DNA of 51,221 nucleotides, taken from positions 1 to 51,221 of the forward strand of contig CAVFNL010000031.1 of the NCBI GenBank assembly GCA_963623875.1, given 5' to 3'. Within the stretch, counting starts at the first letter, position 1. The number at the start of each line of letters is the position of its first letter. Source of the stretch: UBA3206 sp963623875. GTDB taxonomy: Bacteria > Bacillota_I > Bacilli_A > Acholeplasmatales > Anaeroplasmataceae. The notes below the pieces were generated by a model. That model was not told the DNA's origin. It saw only the letters and a program-made list of their open reading frames with translations, and ran no database searches. The position numbers and the translations under genes were made by a program. Positions 17,701 to 25,336 of this stretch are shown piece by piece.

Positions 17701-19245
17701 TGCAATATATCCACCTTGATAGAAGCCCGCTTTTGTTTTGTTATAAATATCAGAACTAAAGTCTCTTATGGCCTTAGTACTACTAAATTTAAGGCCTGTG
17801 ATTTTAGTTAAGTAAATAGAATCCGTAATATCTGATGCACTAGCTTCAAAAATTAATGTTTGAGTTCCTTCACCATAATCTTGACTATCACTTAGTTTAA
17901 ACTTTGGAAGTTTATCTTCAACTTTTACTGTTGATGAATTTGTTTTTAATGTAACAGAAAGACTTTTATCTAGTACTTGAACTGGTTCACTAAAACGCAC
18001 TGCAATTTTAATAGTATCTGTTTTAGTGATTTTTTCCATTCCGTTTAAAACATATACGTCTAAAACTTCAGGAGATGCTGTATCTGCAATATATGTGTAA
18101 CTCATCCAATCTTTTAAGTTTAGTGTTATACTAGAACCTATACTTGATTCAGCTTTGTTAGCTATAGAATATGTAGCCGCATCACTATAGTTTACTATTT
18201 TTACATATGGATTTAATGCTGTAGAGTTATCCATTTTATAAGTTGTAATATTTGCGTTGCTAAGGGCTGTGCTATAATATTCACTCTCATAAGTCTCTTT
18301 TATATAAGTTCTATCTTCCCAATTTTCTTGTCTAACACTTGAAAATGATGATGCTTCTTTCCACTTACTATTTCCACTAGCTTGCCCATCTTGTATGTAT
18401 TCTCCTGGTGTTAACCATTCGTATGAATAACTTGAATTTGTAACGTAAGCACCTGTTGTAACTACGGAATCGTTACCATTTACTAAGTTATATTCCATTA
18501 ATGAAGAATCTGTATAATAACTACTCCATGAAATCTTACCTTCTACACCAACAAAATAATTAGCAAGCTTATTGTAGATTAGATTGTTATTTTTTGATGA
18601 AAATAGATTATCAACAGGTATTCTTATAATTTTACTTTCTCCAGAATTTTCAATATCTTCTCTAGAATCTATAAGTTTATATTGTTTGATACCATCTTCA
18701 TAAGCTCCTATTACCTTACCTTCTGTAGTGAGGCTTGAAGATGTATCTTTAACATCATAATTATTATCACCTATAAAATTAACTTTTAATTTTTCATTAT
18801 GAGCATTACCATTAACAGCTGTTATTCCAACTAAGAAATAATCATTAGCACCTGCAGTTATTAATTCTCTTCCATTCTTTTTAACATTTAAAAGTATGGT
18901 ATTTGAATATCCTATATTTGAACCTTCAGGAATTGTTATATCAACGCTTCCTTCTTCAATAGTTGAATAATCATTTGCGGCCGCAATAAGTGTTCCATCT
19001 TCAGTTCTATAATTTACTGTATATGTGTCACCACTTTCACCTTCAACCGCAATATATACTATCGCATAACCATATGCATCTATTTTTGTAATTCTTTCTT
19101 TATCTGTATTTACAAAATATGTATCATTAGCATTTTTAGTATTATCATTTGCCTTTACACTTTTTTGTGGTGTAAAGAATATAAAAACCCCTAGAACAAA
19201 AACAAACGTTGTAAACGCAATTAATAGCGTGTGTATTTTTTTCAT
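11764..19245 (-). CDS. Giant Ig-like/Calx-beta surface protein, membrane anchored
   Basis: A 2493-residue surface protein. It has a Sec signal peptide (residues 1 to about 32), then a Calx-beta-like domain (about 70-150, with VNYRTEDGTLIAAANDYS and a later TIPEGS). The long body shows tandem Ig-like beta-sandwich modules. I count about eleven modules ending in a D/N-x-x-G-N signature followed by alternating hydrophobic residues (such as TDTAGNVYDV, SDRFGNAYTF, EDVYGNTNTS, TDILGNESTF, EDAAGNETYF). One transmembrane helix near 2460-2482 and a YSRKREKID tail anchor it, with no LPXTG motif. It probably reaches far from the cell and binds a partner cell or host. The gene sits 2 bases after virD4 and 21 before the pilin-like gene, which ties it to the secretion machine. 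No enzyme domain is visible. The ribosome binding site is GGAAGGTG. Confidence 0.85.
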   Translation of the reverse strand: MKKIHTLLIAFTTFVFVLGVFIFFTPQKSVKANDNTKNANDTYFVNTDKERITKIDAYGYAIVYIAVEGESGDTYTVNYRTEDGTLIAAANDYSTIEEGSVDITIPEGSNIGYSNTILLNVKKNGRELITAGANDYFLVGITAVNGNAHNEKLKVNFIGDNNYDVKDTSSSLTTEGKVIGAYEDGIKQYKLIDSREDIENSGESKIIRIPVDNLFSSKNNNLIYNKLANYFVGVEGKISWSSYYTDSSLMEYNLVNGNDSVVTTGAYVTNSSYSYEWLTPGEYIQDGQASGNSKWKEASSFSSVRQENWEDRTYIKETYESEYYSTALSNANITTYKMDNSTALNPYVKIVNYSDAATYSIANKAESSIGSSITLNLKDWMSYTYIADTASPEVLDVYVLNGMEKITKTDTIKIAVRFSEPVQVLDKSLSVTLKTNSSTVKVEDKLPKFKLSDSQDYGEGTQTLIFEASASDITDSIYLTKITGLKFSSTKAIRDFSSDIYNKTKAGFYQGGYIASDTVTLTSDTQATSLKQIDFTIDSRTPKVDSIRTTGWKTVSKSKDFYINLSNVGTDFTFKYKLISKKEFDTDPDNYDLETDAISLYDRTSIIFSDDGKSGDYYFYYKLTSYFGLEISNIEDLKNQIGNIESNQTYLLKYDNTIPLVYTDDENTYNFKVVHPQTSGAIDKSTYEFTFKLKDLPYTDETNSLNNISNIDFAYSYEDFNLGSYVYLINVYDGKNRYLGFKTNSDGSYTFSVSLDDIKKSDSTLASDLQYLDLYAGLYITDTAGNVYDVDSTSDFVQMKLRFDTRNSLEDNYVITNEESQKLKGLDVYKTNTQITFSLGDATDVVIDSSYSVNLYKYSYDRYNEKSLSDNTEVSMTLTNTNPSLDNDYYNVTYDNTNRTYTVVFKMPGYYELQFNVDNNEFSSIYEIYIATDTTKGQSNDPTYNTQNSDLIINEVYSLGDNKFYYYNGSAILTENYNGSANPQFFSSKVYLESYIKYYEYQDLSTLTLTASTARQLNSGSNANYKKASGEDTTAKEGQVWIRYKKADWNYSTLTSEWVYYFYKDSLSINQINTQDLRANLKAAINSVVTTIESYTSKINLVTEDYLVDGIPNISYDQIHDTTEIANTTKTGITLKNANFEGDSEIYQSRVYDESRNIYFYFYSNCILDFGAFTKIYYKDYDSQTASYSEITLSSSNKRMNEILKSGKYELVEIDEYGMSSTPIWIISEEDAPGLGVELENSSDSNIITDTYNYEMEGSKINVKSFTMNSLTSEDNYAYVVVYFTNNRRNYKTYYAKDIAEGISLSDGNYTIYVSDRFGNAYTFQVSVNSADISYQLTNVNNDYISFRCDIESTDIFSFSVKLNGSLIDTQYAKRKTYKESGVYEIYIEDVYGNTNTSTIELQRKPPVISWYYNDEGVYRLISNTSDVILSEISETYYEIATRTQLQFRFSEDYGYEISSGIETRTTTASGGTTVVTIEAGKSFKLRVYYNDYEDGYVDYMISYDDEAPKISVEVPTKEYTYDDYAKIKAGESNITSIGYSSSDDTTYILENNSKIFSDNIKISISDATRITKLTITIAGKVVYDETLNTTSSSLDLISLLKQKQIDIYGAIKIVCTDILGNESTFEFENEEPNYYKYAVDSINQTIKTNPDTALTETIYGYDNILFGLSSVQDIVMLVDNIYLRFIISDNTLYSFAYNGKEYVQTNMLPTGQYKEYVAGINGIKVYYRYTDSMYYIMVQTTDDSIHTITSRTLSDYSIFPLYNSFELNGLKSEVEFNVDGAKMNFDNYVSYNNSVFTLDTMYDQNIVSILCAYSNVNSNFKYETFDPESNLFGEIDGFYRFIVTNKYGNKTEYLIIISRRLLVETEVTYKDGLSIDYTNVDNSIFYTNNKASIIIYTKNYHLNILKDKVSYSVNVIKTNSEFDMFELAEIGDYNIEIIDVSGNVKVLAVSIKNTEFSVSDEILTGFNQQALKLSELYTNQMITIDKNKLNQEGVFYITLTYNNKENVIYDNISQAKITNVDLDNIIGYNNKDGEYIIKFRNEYGEICEKTVYYRSTPTIHISRMTRSDTEYTSLSLDSITDGIYSNNKVKFETDAKLYQFMVDNNNDNCPREITFASATSAGTYTYVVTYLDEYGFSYTFNVYLIRQQISYELSDELKDVNGVDTITKNFNILFDSSVDATYELNSKIYSYTSEEKLIKDGLYKFSLTDRAGNNIKFTIKKDTIVSFDALEDGSNRPLANGDVSNEGNITITSKDSDKITITKAYLNGVLQENITSRFDSNGKWELLIEDAAGNETYFCFYIYKQAISKFVYDTPYNYKITKIVYKDKSGNIISYIDEITQNEYNSHVELTEDGNYSIEMLSIATNETVAFEININNVAPNVSLVGVENGGHTNKNIKITGYQEGDIIKIYKDGSVYKTINVTSSNMDSPVLDEMGSYVIEVTNTIGNTTTLEFSRSYTANTASSVFIVVVLVVVATGLFIGLYSRKREKID

Positions 19246-19247
19246 AA

Positions 19248-21692
19248 TTAGTCACCTTCCTTCATTTTAAGTGCAACTAACTTTAATAATTCTTCATCAG
19301 AAATATTTGAAACATCTTGATAAAGTTTTAATTGATTTAATATAAAATCTAAATTCCTATTTAGCATTAAATCATCAATGCTCTTGTTTTCTTTTACATT
19401 TAATTTTAATTCTTTAATAGGTTTTGAAGGTTTAACCTCTTCTACTGAGGTTTCCATTTCTTCTTGAGGCTGTTCTTCTTGACTTTCCTCTTCTTGTTTT
19501 TGCATAGCTTTTTGATTAGCTTTTGAGAATATTAAAGAATTTCTTTTTGATACATCGTAGAACAATTCATTTTCATCAAAGAAATTAGTACTTAATTCTG
19601 ATATATCCATTTGTCCCATTTTATATTGTGAAACTTTAAAACTTGGTGTAAAGAAAGTTTTAAGTGGATAATTACCAAATGTAACGATAATTGCATTACC
19701 AATATCACCTTGTTTATTAAGTCTTTGAAGTTCTGAAGGATAAATTAGCGGACGAACTTGTGTTTGATTTGATGTAGATATTGATGTATCTCTATCTGAT
19801 GATGATGTTGATTTTGTAATTACTGTTATGTTTCCACATAATTCAGAAAATTCCTTACAAGTTCCTATATCATTAGATCCTATAAACATCTTAACACCAC
19901 AGTTACCTTTAATAATATCCGCAGCTTTATCACCATAAACGTTATTTAATTGTTGATATGATTGCACAATCATATTAAACCATATTTTTCTAGAACGTCC
20001 TACGGTGATCATCTTATCGAAGTTTTCAATTTTTGGCATGTTACCAAACTCATCTAGAATAAAATAAACATTACGTTTAAGACTTAAATCTTTATTAGCA
20101 CTAGCTACTTTAATTAAGGCTTTATATAAATCTAGAATAAATATTGCGGCTAGATTATGTCTTGTTGTTTTTTCATCAGGAATTTTTAAAAATAAGGCTG
20201 TTGGATTTTCAGCTAAACTCTTTGGCGTAAAATCTGAGTTTGATGTAAGACCGCATATTCCGGAATCGTTAAATAATGTAAGCTTTTCATATACAACAGA
20301 CATATAAGATGCTCTTGTTGATTCAGCCGCATCACATACTTGTTTTGATAATGAATATGCCTTACTTAAAGGGCTACGACCTTGGAAATATCTTCTTAGT
20401 TCTAAATAATCTTGATTTGAATTTTGAAGTATCTTTGTCATATTGAAGAATGTGAATTTATCTTTAGTCATATTAAGATCAGGATTTTCACTATCTTCTA
20501 ACATCGCAAGAAGTACTGCAAGAGTAATAGCTCTAGCACCTTTTTCCCACATCGGATCCTTTTCATTTTCAACAGGAATAAGTACTGATGTTAAATCATT
20601 TAAATTTTCATATACTTCATCATATAATTTCTTTTTATGAATCTTCATTCCTAAAACAAGTGAATCATATGTTGCATATGCTTTATTATTAAATTCATAC
20701 CATTTATCTTTACCTGTAAAATCTTCTTGTGGGTTAGCTTTTTCAAGGCCTGAATCTTCATATGAATCAGTACGTTCAAAAGCATTTTTATATAAATTTT
20801 TATATTCTTCATACATATCATAAATAGAATCTAGCGGATTCCATCTATATGATGTATAAGTATCTCTTAAATCAATAACTTTTACATCATACCCACATTC
20901 CTTAAGATATTTAGAATGTAGTGAGAATAATTCACCTTTGGGGTCTGTCATAATCATTGATGACCCTGCTTTTGTTGTTGCTAAAAGTTGAATCATAGGG
21001 TTTACGAAAGTTGTAGTTTTTCCTGAACCAGTAGATCCTATTATAAGAGCATGTTGAGGAGCATTGAAGGCTATATTTAAATTTTTACCTTTACTATCTA
21101 ATTCAGCACGAACAGGTACTCCATCTTTTGTAACGTCTTTTAATTCATTATATTCATAATTTTTAAATAGTTTTTTCCTTTCTTCACTATTTAACCATCT
21201 TGAATTTTCTAAGTTTAAATCAACTCTATTTAATTTACCTTTACCAGTTAATCCTAAATTTCTTATACCTTTAAGCATTTGGCGATCAAAGAATGAAAAA
21301 TAGAAAATACTAAATCCTGTAAATATTACTATCAACAAACCAAAATATATAAAATTAAAATTTAATACTTTTTCAAGAGAACCAATCCAATCCATATTTG
21401 AAAATTTAAAAGATGAATTAATTATAGAAAATATAATATATGAAAAAATAGATGATATTAAAACACCTGATGATACATAAAATAGCCATTCTTGAGCTCT
21501 TCCACTCGCAAATTTGTTTGATAATATTACATTAGAAAATAATGTAAGAAGTAGCCACCAAAGGAAAAACCACTTAAAAAATGTAGATCCATTTAGCATT
21601 TCATTATAATTTAAAAATACTAAAACTGAAATAAGGGATACTACTATTAATATTAGTTGTAATATTGCAATAAATTTAAACTTATCCTTCAT
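19248..21692 (-). CDS. VirD4/TraG-type coupling ATPase
   Basis: A type IV coupling protein, which selects substrates and feeds them to the channel. About four N-terminal transmembrane helices (near 7-29, 38-57, 70-92 and 110-133; most family members have two) precede the ATPase domain. Walker A is GSTGSGKTT at 219-227; Walker B is YFILDEFGNMP at 543-553 with catalytic Glu548. MIVQSYQQLNNVYG at about 574-587 and the DPKGELF segment at 250-256 are typical of TraG/VirD4. The C-terminus (about 730-765) is Glu/Gln-rich, followed by a helical tail that may be a substrate-docking region. The ribosome binding site GGAGGGG is strong. Presence of this protein argues for a working transfer system, for DNA or protein. 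Confidence 0.95.
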   Translation of the reverse strand: MKDKFKFIAILQLILIVVSLISVLVFLNYNEMLNGSTFFKWFFLWWLLLTLFSNVILSNKFASGRAQEWLFYVSSGVLISSIFSYIIFSIINSSFKFSNMDWIGSLEKVLNFNFIYFGLLIVIFTGFSIFYFSFFDRQMLKGIRNLGLTGKGKLNRVDLNLENSRWLNSEERKKLFKNYEYNELKDVTKDGVPVRAELDSKGKNLNIAFNAPQHALIIGSTGSGKTTTFVNPMIQLLATTKAGSSMIMTDPKGELFSLHSKYLKECGYDVKVIDLRDTYTSYRWNPLDSIYDMYEEYKNLYKNAFERTDSYEDSGLEKANPQEDFTGKDKWYEFNNKAYATYDSLVLGMKIHKKKLYDEVYENLNDLTSVLIPVENEKDPMWEKGARAITLAVLLAMLEDSENPDLNMTKDKFTFFNMTKILQNSNQDYLELRRYFQGRSPLSKAYSLSKQVCDAAESTRASYMSVVYEKLTLFNDSGICGLTSNSDFTPKSLAENPTALFLKIPDEKTTRHNLAAIFILDLYKALIKVASANKDLSLKRNVYFILDEFGNMPKIENFDKMITVGRSRKIWFNMIVQSYQQLNNVYGDKAADIIKGNCGVKMFIGSNDIGTCKEFSELCGNITVITKSTSSSDRDTSISTSNQTQVRPLIYPSELQRLNKQGDIGNAIIVTFGNYPLKTFFTPSFKVSQYKMGQMDISELSTNFFDENELFYDVSKRNSLIFSKANQKAMQKQEEESQEEQPQEEMETSVEEVKPSKPIKELKLNVKENKSIDDLMLNRNLDFILNQLKLYQDVSNISDEELLKLVALKMKEGD

Positions 21693-21703
21693 AATATCCC
21701 CTC

Positions 21704-22219
21704 CTACTCTACAATTTTAAGTGTAGCTTTAACTTCTTGTGTTACATAATATGGCGCAGAAAGTATAGCTGTGACTTCATATTCACCAATTTCGCTATAC
21801 GAATTTCCACGTGGATAATAAATGTAGACATCCGCAGGAAGTTCACCTGTAACTTCTAGTGTATAAATATCACCTGTATATTTCACTTCAGTGTTTGTAA
21901 AAATAAATCCTTCAAAATTTCTTTTAACAACATTTACAACAACACTCTTTTTAACATTGTTGTATGTAATTTCAAAAGTCTGGCTTCCTTCTTGGTAAAA
22001 TAGTAGTTCACTACCATTTGTAAGCATATCTTTTGTGACACTTGTCTTTTTATTACCTTCTACAATATAGAAATTTTCAAGGCTTGCGTCCCCCATATAT
22101 ATACTATTTGGAGCTTCTAATGTAAAACTATCATCTTTATTTCTAGATTTACAACTAAAAAGTGTAGATGATGCAGCTATTGTTAATATTATTAAAATTA
22201 TTATTTTTTTCAATTTCAT
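21704..22219 (-). CDS. Lipoprotein with MBG-like Ig domain
   Basis: A lipoprotein of 171 residues with lipobox LFSC (Cys23) after a hydrophobic signal. Residues 31-100 form a beta-rich region ending in KKSVVVNVVKR. Residues 101-171 match the MBG/Ig-like repeat pattern: an F-x-x-x-EVKYTG start, LEVTGELPADVYIYY, then GEYEVTAIL and a VTQEVKATLKI end. MBG-type domains occur in bacterial surface adhesins. The gene lies between the Big2 protein gene and virD4 with gaps of 11-17 bases, so it belongs to the same operon. It is probably a surface accessory of the secretion machine. Confidence 0.75.
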   Translation of the reverse strand: MKLKKIIILIILTIAASSTLFSCKSRNKDDSFTLEAPNSIYMGDASLENFYIVEGNKKTSVTKDMLTNGSELLFYQEGSQTFEITYNNVKKSVVVNVVKRNFEGFIFTNTEVKYTGDIYTLEVTGELPADVYIYYPRGNSYSEIGEYEVTAILSAPYYVTQEVKATLKIVE

Positions 22220-22236
22220 GTTTCTATCTACCTTTC

Positions 22237-23535
22237 TTAATCGTTTTTATTTTTCTTCTTTAACAACAAGAATAATACAACAAAAACTAATCCTAATGAT
22301 CCTACAATAATTATAATTATTAACCATACAGGAAGTTTTTTATAATCTTTATTCTTAACTTTTACATTAAGCACTACTATCTCTGAAGCGGCTTTTGTAT
22401 CTAAGTCTTTCATTCTATAGGATAAAACATATGTTTTTCCACTACTAAGATTTTCAAATGATATTCTATTATTTGAATCTCTTAAAGTCCAATCGTAAAT
22501 AGTAACTCCTTTAGCATCAGATAACATATATTCTACATTAAGTCCTGCATTTTCAATTACTATTCTTGAATCCGTAACTATTATATCACTATCTTTTATT
22601 TCTTTAGGCTTATCTTGTGCCTCTTTTACCATCAAACTATATTGTGCTGATTTCTTTTGATCAGTTGTAATAACAGTTATTGTAACACGTCCTACTTTTA
22701 ATGCTGTTAACAATCCTTCTTCAGAAACAGTAGCTATTGTAGTATTTGATGATGTTATAGTATACGTTTTTAAAGCTGCGGTTAATGGTGTAAAAACAAT
22801 ATTTAACTCTAGTGTTTTGCCAACACATAAAACCTCATCTTCATTTGTTATTTCAACGCTTTCTACATGAGGCCCTACTATAAGGTCAATATAATCTTCC
22901 TTAAGTCCATCAAAAGATTTAACAGTAATTCTTACACTACCCTCTTTTACACCTTTTATAACACCATCTTCAATAGTCACAGAATCATTTGATGCTTCAT
23001 AAATAAGAGTTTTATCAGAAGCATTATATGGTGTAAGTCTTACATCTAATTTTAATTCTTCACCAATAGGTAGCACATTAGATGCAGGTGCTGTGATACT
23101 TACTGATTCTACAGGTATAATAATTTGAAATATAATTTCTTTTAAAACCTTATAATTATCAGCATATATTTTTATTGTAACTTTCCCATCATCTTGTCTT
23201 GGTGATATAAACTTAACCAAACCAGTTTGAGAAATGGTTGCTTTAAACGGATCTGATGATTCAAAGTATAACGTTTTATTAGTAGCGTTTTGTGGACTTA
23301 CTTCAGCCTTAATCTGATATTCTTCGCCAACTTCAAAAACATAAGATTCAATTTCTTCAACTAATATATCTTCTACAGCAACATCACTAGATGTAGCTTT
23401 TATACTAACATTTTCATTTGATAAATTATTTAGTCCGGTATTTTTTCGATTTTTAGATACACTAGAATTAAAAATATTAAAAGTAACCAAAGAAACTGCC
23501 ACTGATATTAAAAATATTTTTAATATTTTCTTCAT
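22237..23535 (-). CDS. Membrane-anchored protein with three Big2 Ig-like domains
   Basis: A 432-residue surface protein: signal peptide 1 to about 26, three bacterial Ig-like group 2 (Big2) domains at about 55-140, 141-220 and 222-304, a fourth beta domain at about 315-395, and a transmembrane helix at 403-425 followed by a Lys-rich tail. Each Big2 domain shows the typical VESVSIT start, then a G-E/K-x-L turn, a P-x-NA-x-x-K-T-L step and a G-x-V/I-x-V/I-T ending. It is the first gene of the secretion-machine unit, behind its own promoter, with ribosome binding site GAAAGGAG. It resembles the giant protein in layout (signal, Ig domains, C-terminal membrane helix, no sortase motif), which suggests a shared role at the cell surface. 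Confidence 0.85.
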   Translation of the reverse strand: MKKILKIFLISVAVSLVTFNIFNSSVSKNRKNTGLNNLSNENVSIKATSSDVAVEDILVEEIESYVFEVGEEYQIKAEVSPQNATNKTLYFESSDPFKATISQTGLVKFISPRQDDGKVTIKIYADNYKVLKEIIFQIIIPVESVSITAPASNVLPIGEELKLDVRLTPYNASDKTLIYEASNDSVTIEDGVIKGVKEGSVRITVKSFDGLKEDYIDLIVGPHVESVEITNEDEVLCVGKTLELNIVFTPLTAALKTYTITSSNTTIATVSEEGLLTALKVGRVTITVITTDQKKSAQYSLMVKEAQDKPKEIKDSDIIVTDSRIVIENAGLNVEYMLSDAKGVTIYDWTLRDSNNRISFENLSSGKTYVLSYRMKDLDTKAASEIVVLNVKVKNKDYKKLPVWLIIIIIVGSLGLVFVVLFLLLKKKNKND

Positions 23536-23571
23536 ATGTATACTCCTTTCGAAAAAAATCTACCTTATATA

Positions 23572-23600
23572 ATTATATCTTATTTATTAATTATTGTCTA
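23572..23600 (-). promoter_or_regulatory. Promoter of the secretion-machine unit
   Basis: On the minus strand, -35 TAGACA (23600-23595) and -10 TATAAT (23577-23572) are separated by 17 bases. It lies 37 bases before the Big2 gene start and downstream of a hairpin, so the eight genes from 23535 to 6761 can be expressed apart from the four upstream genes. Confidence 0.75.
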
Positions 23601-23619
23601 ATAATTATAATATGCTATT

Positions 23620-23650
23620 AAAGACTGCAATAGTCATTATCACAGTCTTT
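23620..23650 (-). terminator. Hairpin between the two units of the secretion locus
   Basis: AAAGACTG (23620-23627) and CAGTCTTT (23643-23650) pair perfectly around a 15-base loop. On the minus strand only an AATAGCATATT tract follows, so termination is probably partial. The hairpin overlaps neither flanking gene. Confidence 0.5.
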
Positions 23651-23655
23651 TATAA

Positions 23656-25323
23656 TTATTTTTCAATTTTATTAGAATCTTTTGTCTTATTTAAAATATC
23701 ATTTTTTATATCCTTATCAATTAAAGGTTCTTCTAAATTATCTTTTAAATCTTCTTCTAGTTTAGAAGGTTTAACATCTGTATTTATGACATCTTCTAAT
23801 AAATCTTTATCATTATTCTTTTGTGAAGATGATTTAAAAGTATCTAGATTGTCTTTAAGATCATCTTCAAGTTCTCCACGTGATATAACTTGACTTTTAA
23901 TATCAAAAAAATCTAATGTAATCATACCTTTTCCAAGACGAGCATTTCTTTGTTTACCCTTAAGAGCATATGGCACATCATTCTCCTTAAGATTTATAGT
24001 GGTATATGTTAATCCACGAACTTTTAAATAAGTGTCATTGATATAATTTTCAATTTGTTCTTTTCTTAATTCTCTTTGCTCATTATATTTTCTTCCATAC
24101 TTAGTTATAACATCATCAATTTGTTTAATTTTAAACATATGAAGTTTACTAAAAAATCTTCTTGTCTTAGTAAATGTTTGTTCGTACATGTTTTGACTAA
24201 TACGTGATTCAAGATAGAATGGTTGAACATTAATTCCTATTTTTCCACCACAATCAGCTAGAACTACTTTTTCTACAATGTTATTACCTTTTACAGCAGT
24301 TTTTAAAATTAATCTTGCACAATATCTACTAATAGCGTTTTGATCTCTTAAATATTTTGAAGGTACAAAATCAACAATAGGTTTACCATCAATATAGTAT
24401 GCAAGATACCACTCAGGAAGTCCTAGTTTATTATAAGCTCTATCATCTGTGTTACTTGGATCTCTTAAGTCCTTAAACATTGAAGCTACGCCATCAAGTC
24501 GTGATGCCATCTCTTTTGAGAGTTTATTGTAGTTTAAGCCTTTAGTAGCCATATATTCATCATATATAAATTTATTAACATCAAACACAATACCTTTGCT
24601 AGTTTCTTTATAGTTTAAATACATCGCATTTTTATATGTTTGAAGATTTTCTTTCTTTTTATTAGAAGGTCCATTATAATCATAGACTTGATTTGGCTTT
24701 ATTAAATCTGAGACTGATCTGCCAGTATATTTATCAAAATCAATTTCAATATCGCTTAAATCATTTAAAGCTCTATTAGTTTGAAATTCAATTTTATTTT
24801 TTAAAACATCTTCTGCAAAACAATTTTCAACTGTATTTCTTAATTTAGTACTAACATACTTAGGATACAATGAATACATATCATCAAATGTATCAACAAG
24901 GAATATCGACATCAGTATTTCAAATGTATCATTATCACTAAAATCATTAGCTCTAAGATTATCTAGGCTCGCATTTCTAAAATATGTCATCATATCTAGA
25001 TATAATGATATCTTATTTAATCTATTTTGCTCATTATCTTGTATATTAATGTCATTATTTTCTAAGTCATCACCACAAAATTCTTTAATCATTCGGCTTA
25101 ATCTTTTGGCATATTGTTCATTTGTTATTTTAGTATCAAAATAAATAAACAATAGTGAAAGAGCAAATATATCATTCTTTTTGATATACGCTTCGTTTAT
25201 TTCAACTCCTGAAATAACTCTAGTATAGATATCATAATAATTATCAATTTTTCTTATAGCATTTCTTACTTTTTCCCTCTCAAATCTATTCCTATTAGGT
25301 ACTCTTCTTCCTTCAGACTGCAT
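23656..25323 (-). CDS. Unknown protein, paralogue of the next gene upstream, with acidic repeat tail
   Basis: I do not recognise this 555-residue protein. No signal peptide or membrane helix is seen, so it is probably cytoplasmic before any export. It is a distant paralogue of the 503-residue product encoded just upstream. Shared points are an N-terminal helical block (about 20-85), a core with NKLG then YYIDGKPIVDFVP (298-320), a KTAVKGN step (341-347), GINVQPFYLES (363-373) and a basic KKLH/KIKQID helix region after it. The C-terminus (about 480-555) is charged and holds two copies of LE(D/E)DLKDNL (485-493 and 522-530). The ribosome binding site GGAGGG is strong. Its position beside a relaxase-less secretion locus makes it a candidate substrate; that is inference only. 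Confidence 0.7.
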   Translation of the reverse strand: MQSEGRRVPNRNRFEREKVRNAIRKIDNYYDIYTRVISGVEINEAYIKKNDIFALSLLFIYFDTKITNEQYAKRLSRMIKEFCGDDLENNDINIQDNEQNRLNKISLYLDMMTYFRNASLDNLRANDFSDNDTFEILMSIFLVDTFDDMYSLYPKYVSTKLRNTVENCFAEDVLKNKIEFQTNRALNDLSDIEIDFDKYTGRSVSDLIKPNQVYDYNGPSNKKKENLQTYKNAMYLNYKETSKGIVFDVNKFIYDEYMATKGLNYNKLSKEMASRLDGVASMFKDLRDPSNTDDRAYNKLGLPEWYLAYYIDGKPIVDFVPSKYLRDQNAISRYCARLILKTAVKGNNIVEKVVLADCGGKIGINVQPFYLESRISQNMYEQTFTKTRRFFSKLHMFKIKQIDDVITKYGRKYNEQRELRKEQIENYINDTYLKVRGLTYTTINLKENDVPYALKGKQRNARLGKGMITLDFFDIKSQVISRGELEDDLKDNLDTFKSSSQKNNDKDLLEDVINTDVKPSKLEEDLKDNLEEPLIDKDIKNDILNKTKDSNKIEK

Positions 25324-25336
25324 ATTTCAACCCTCC

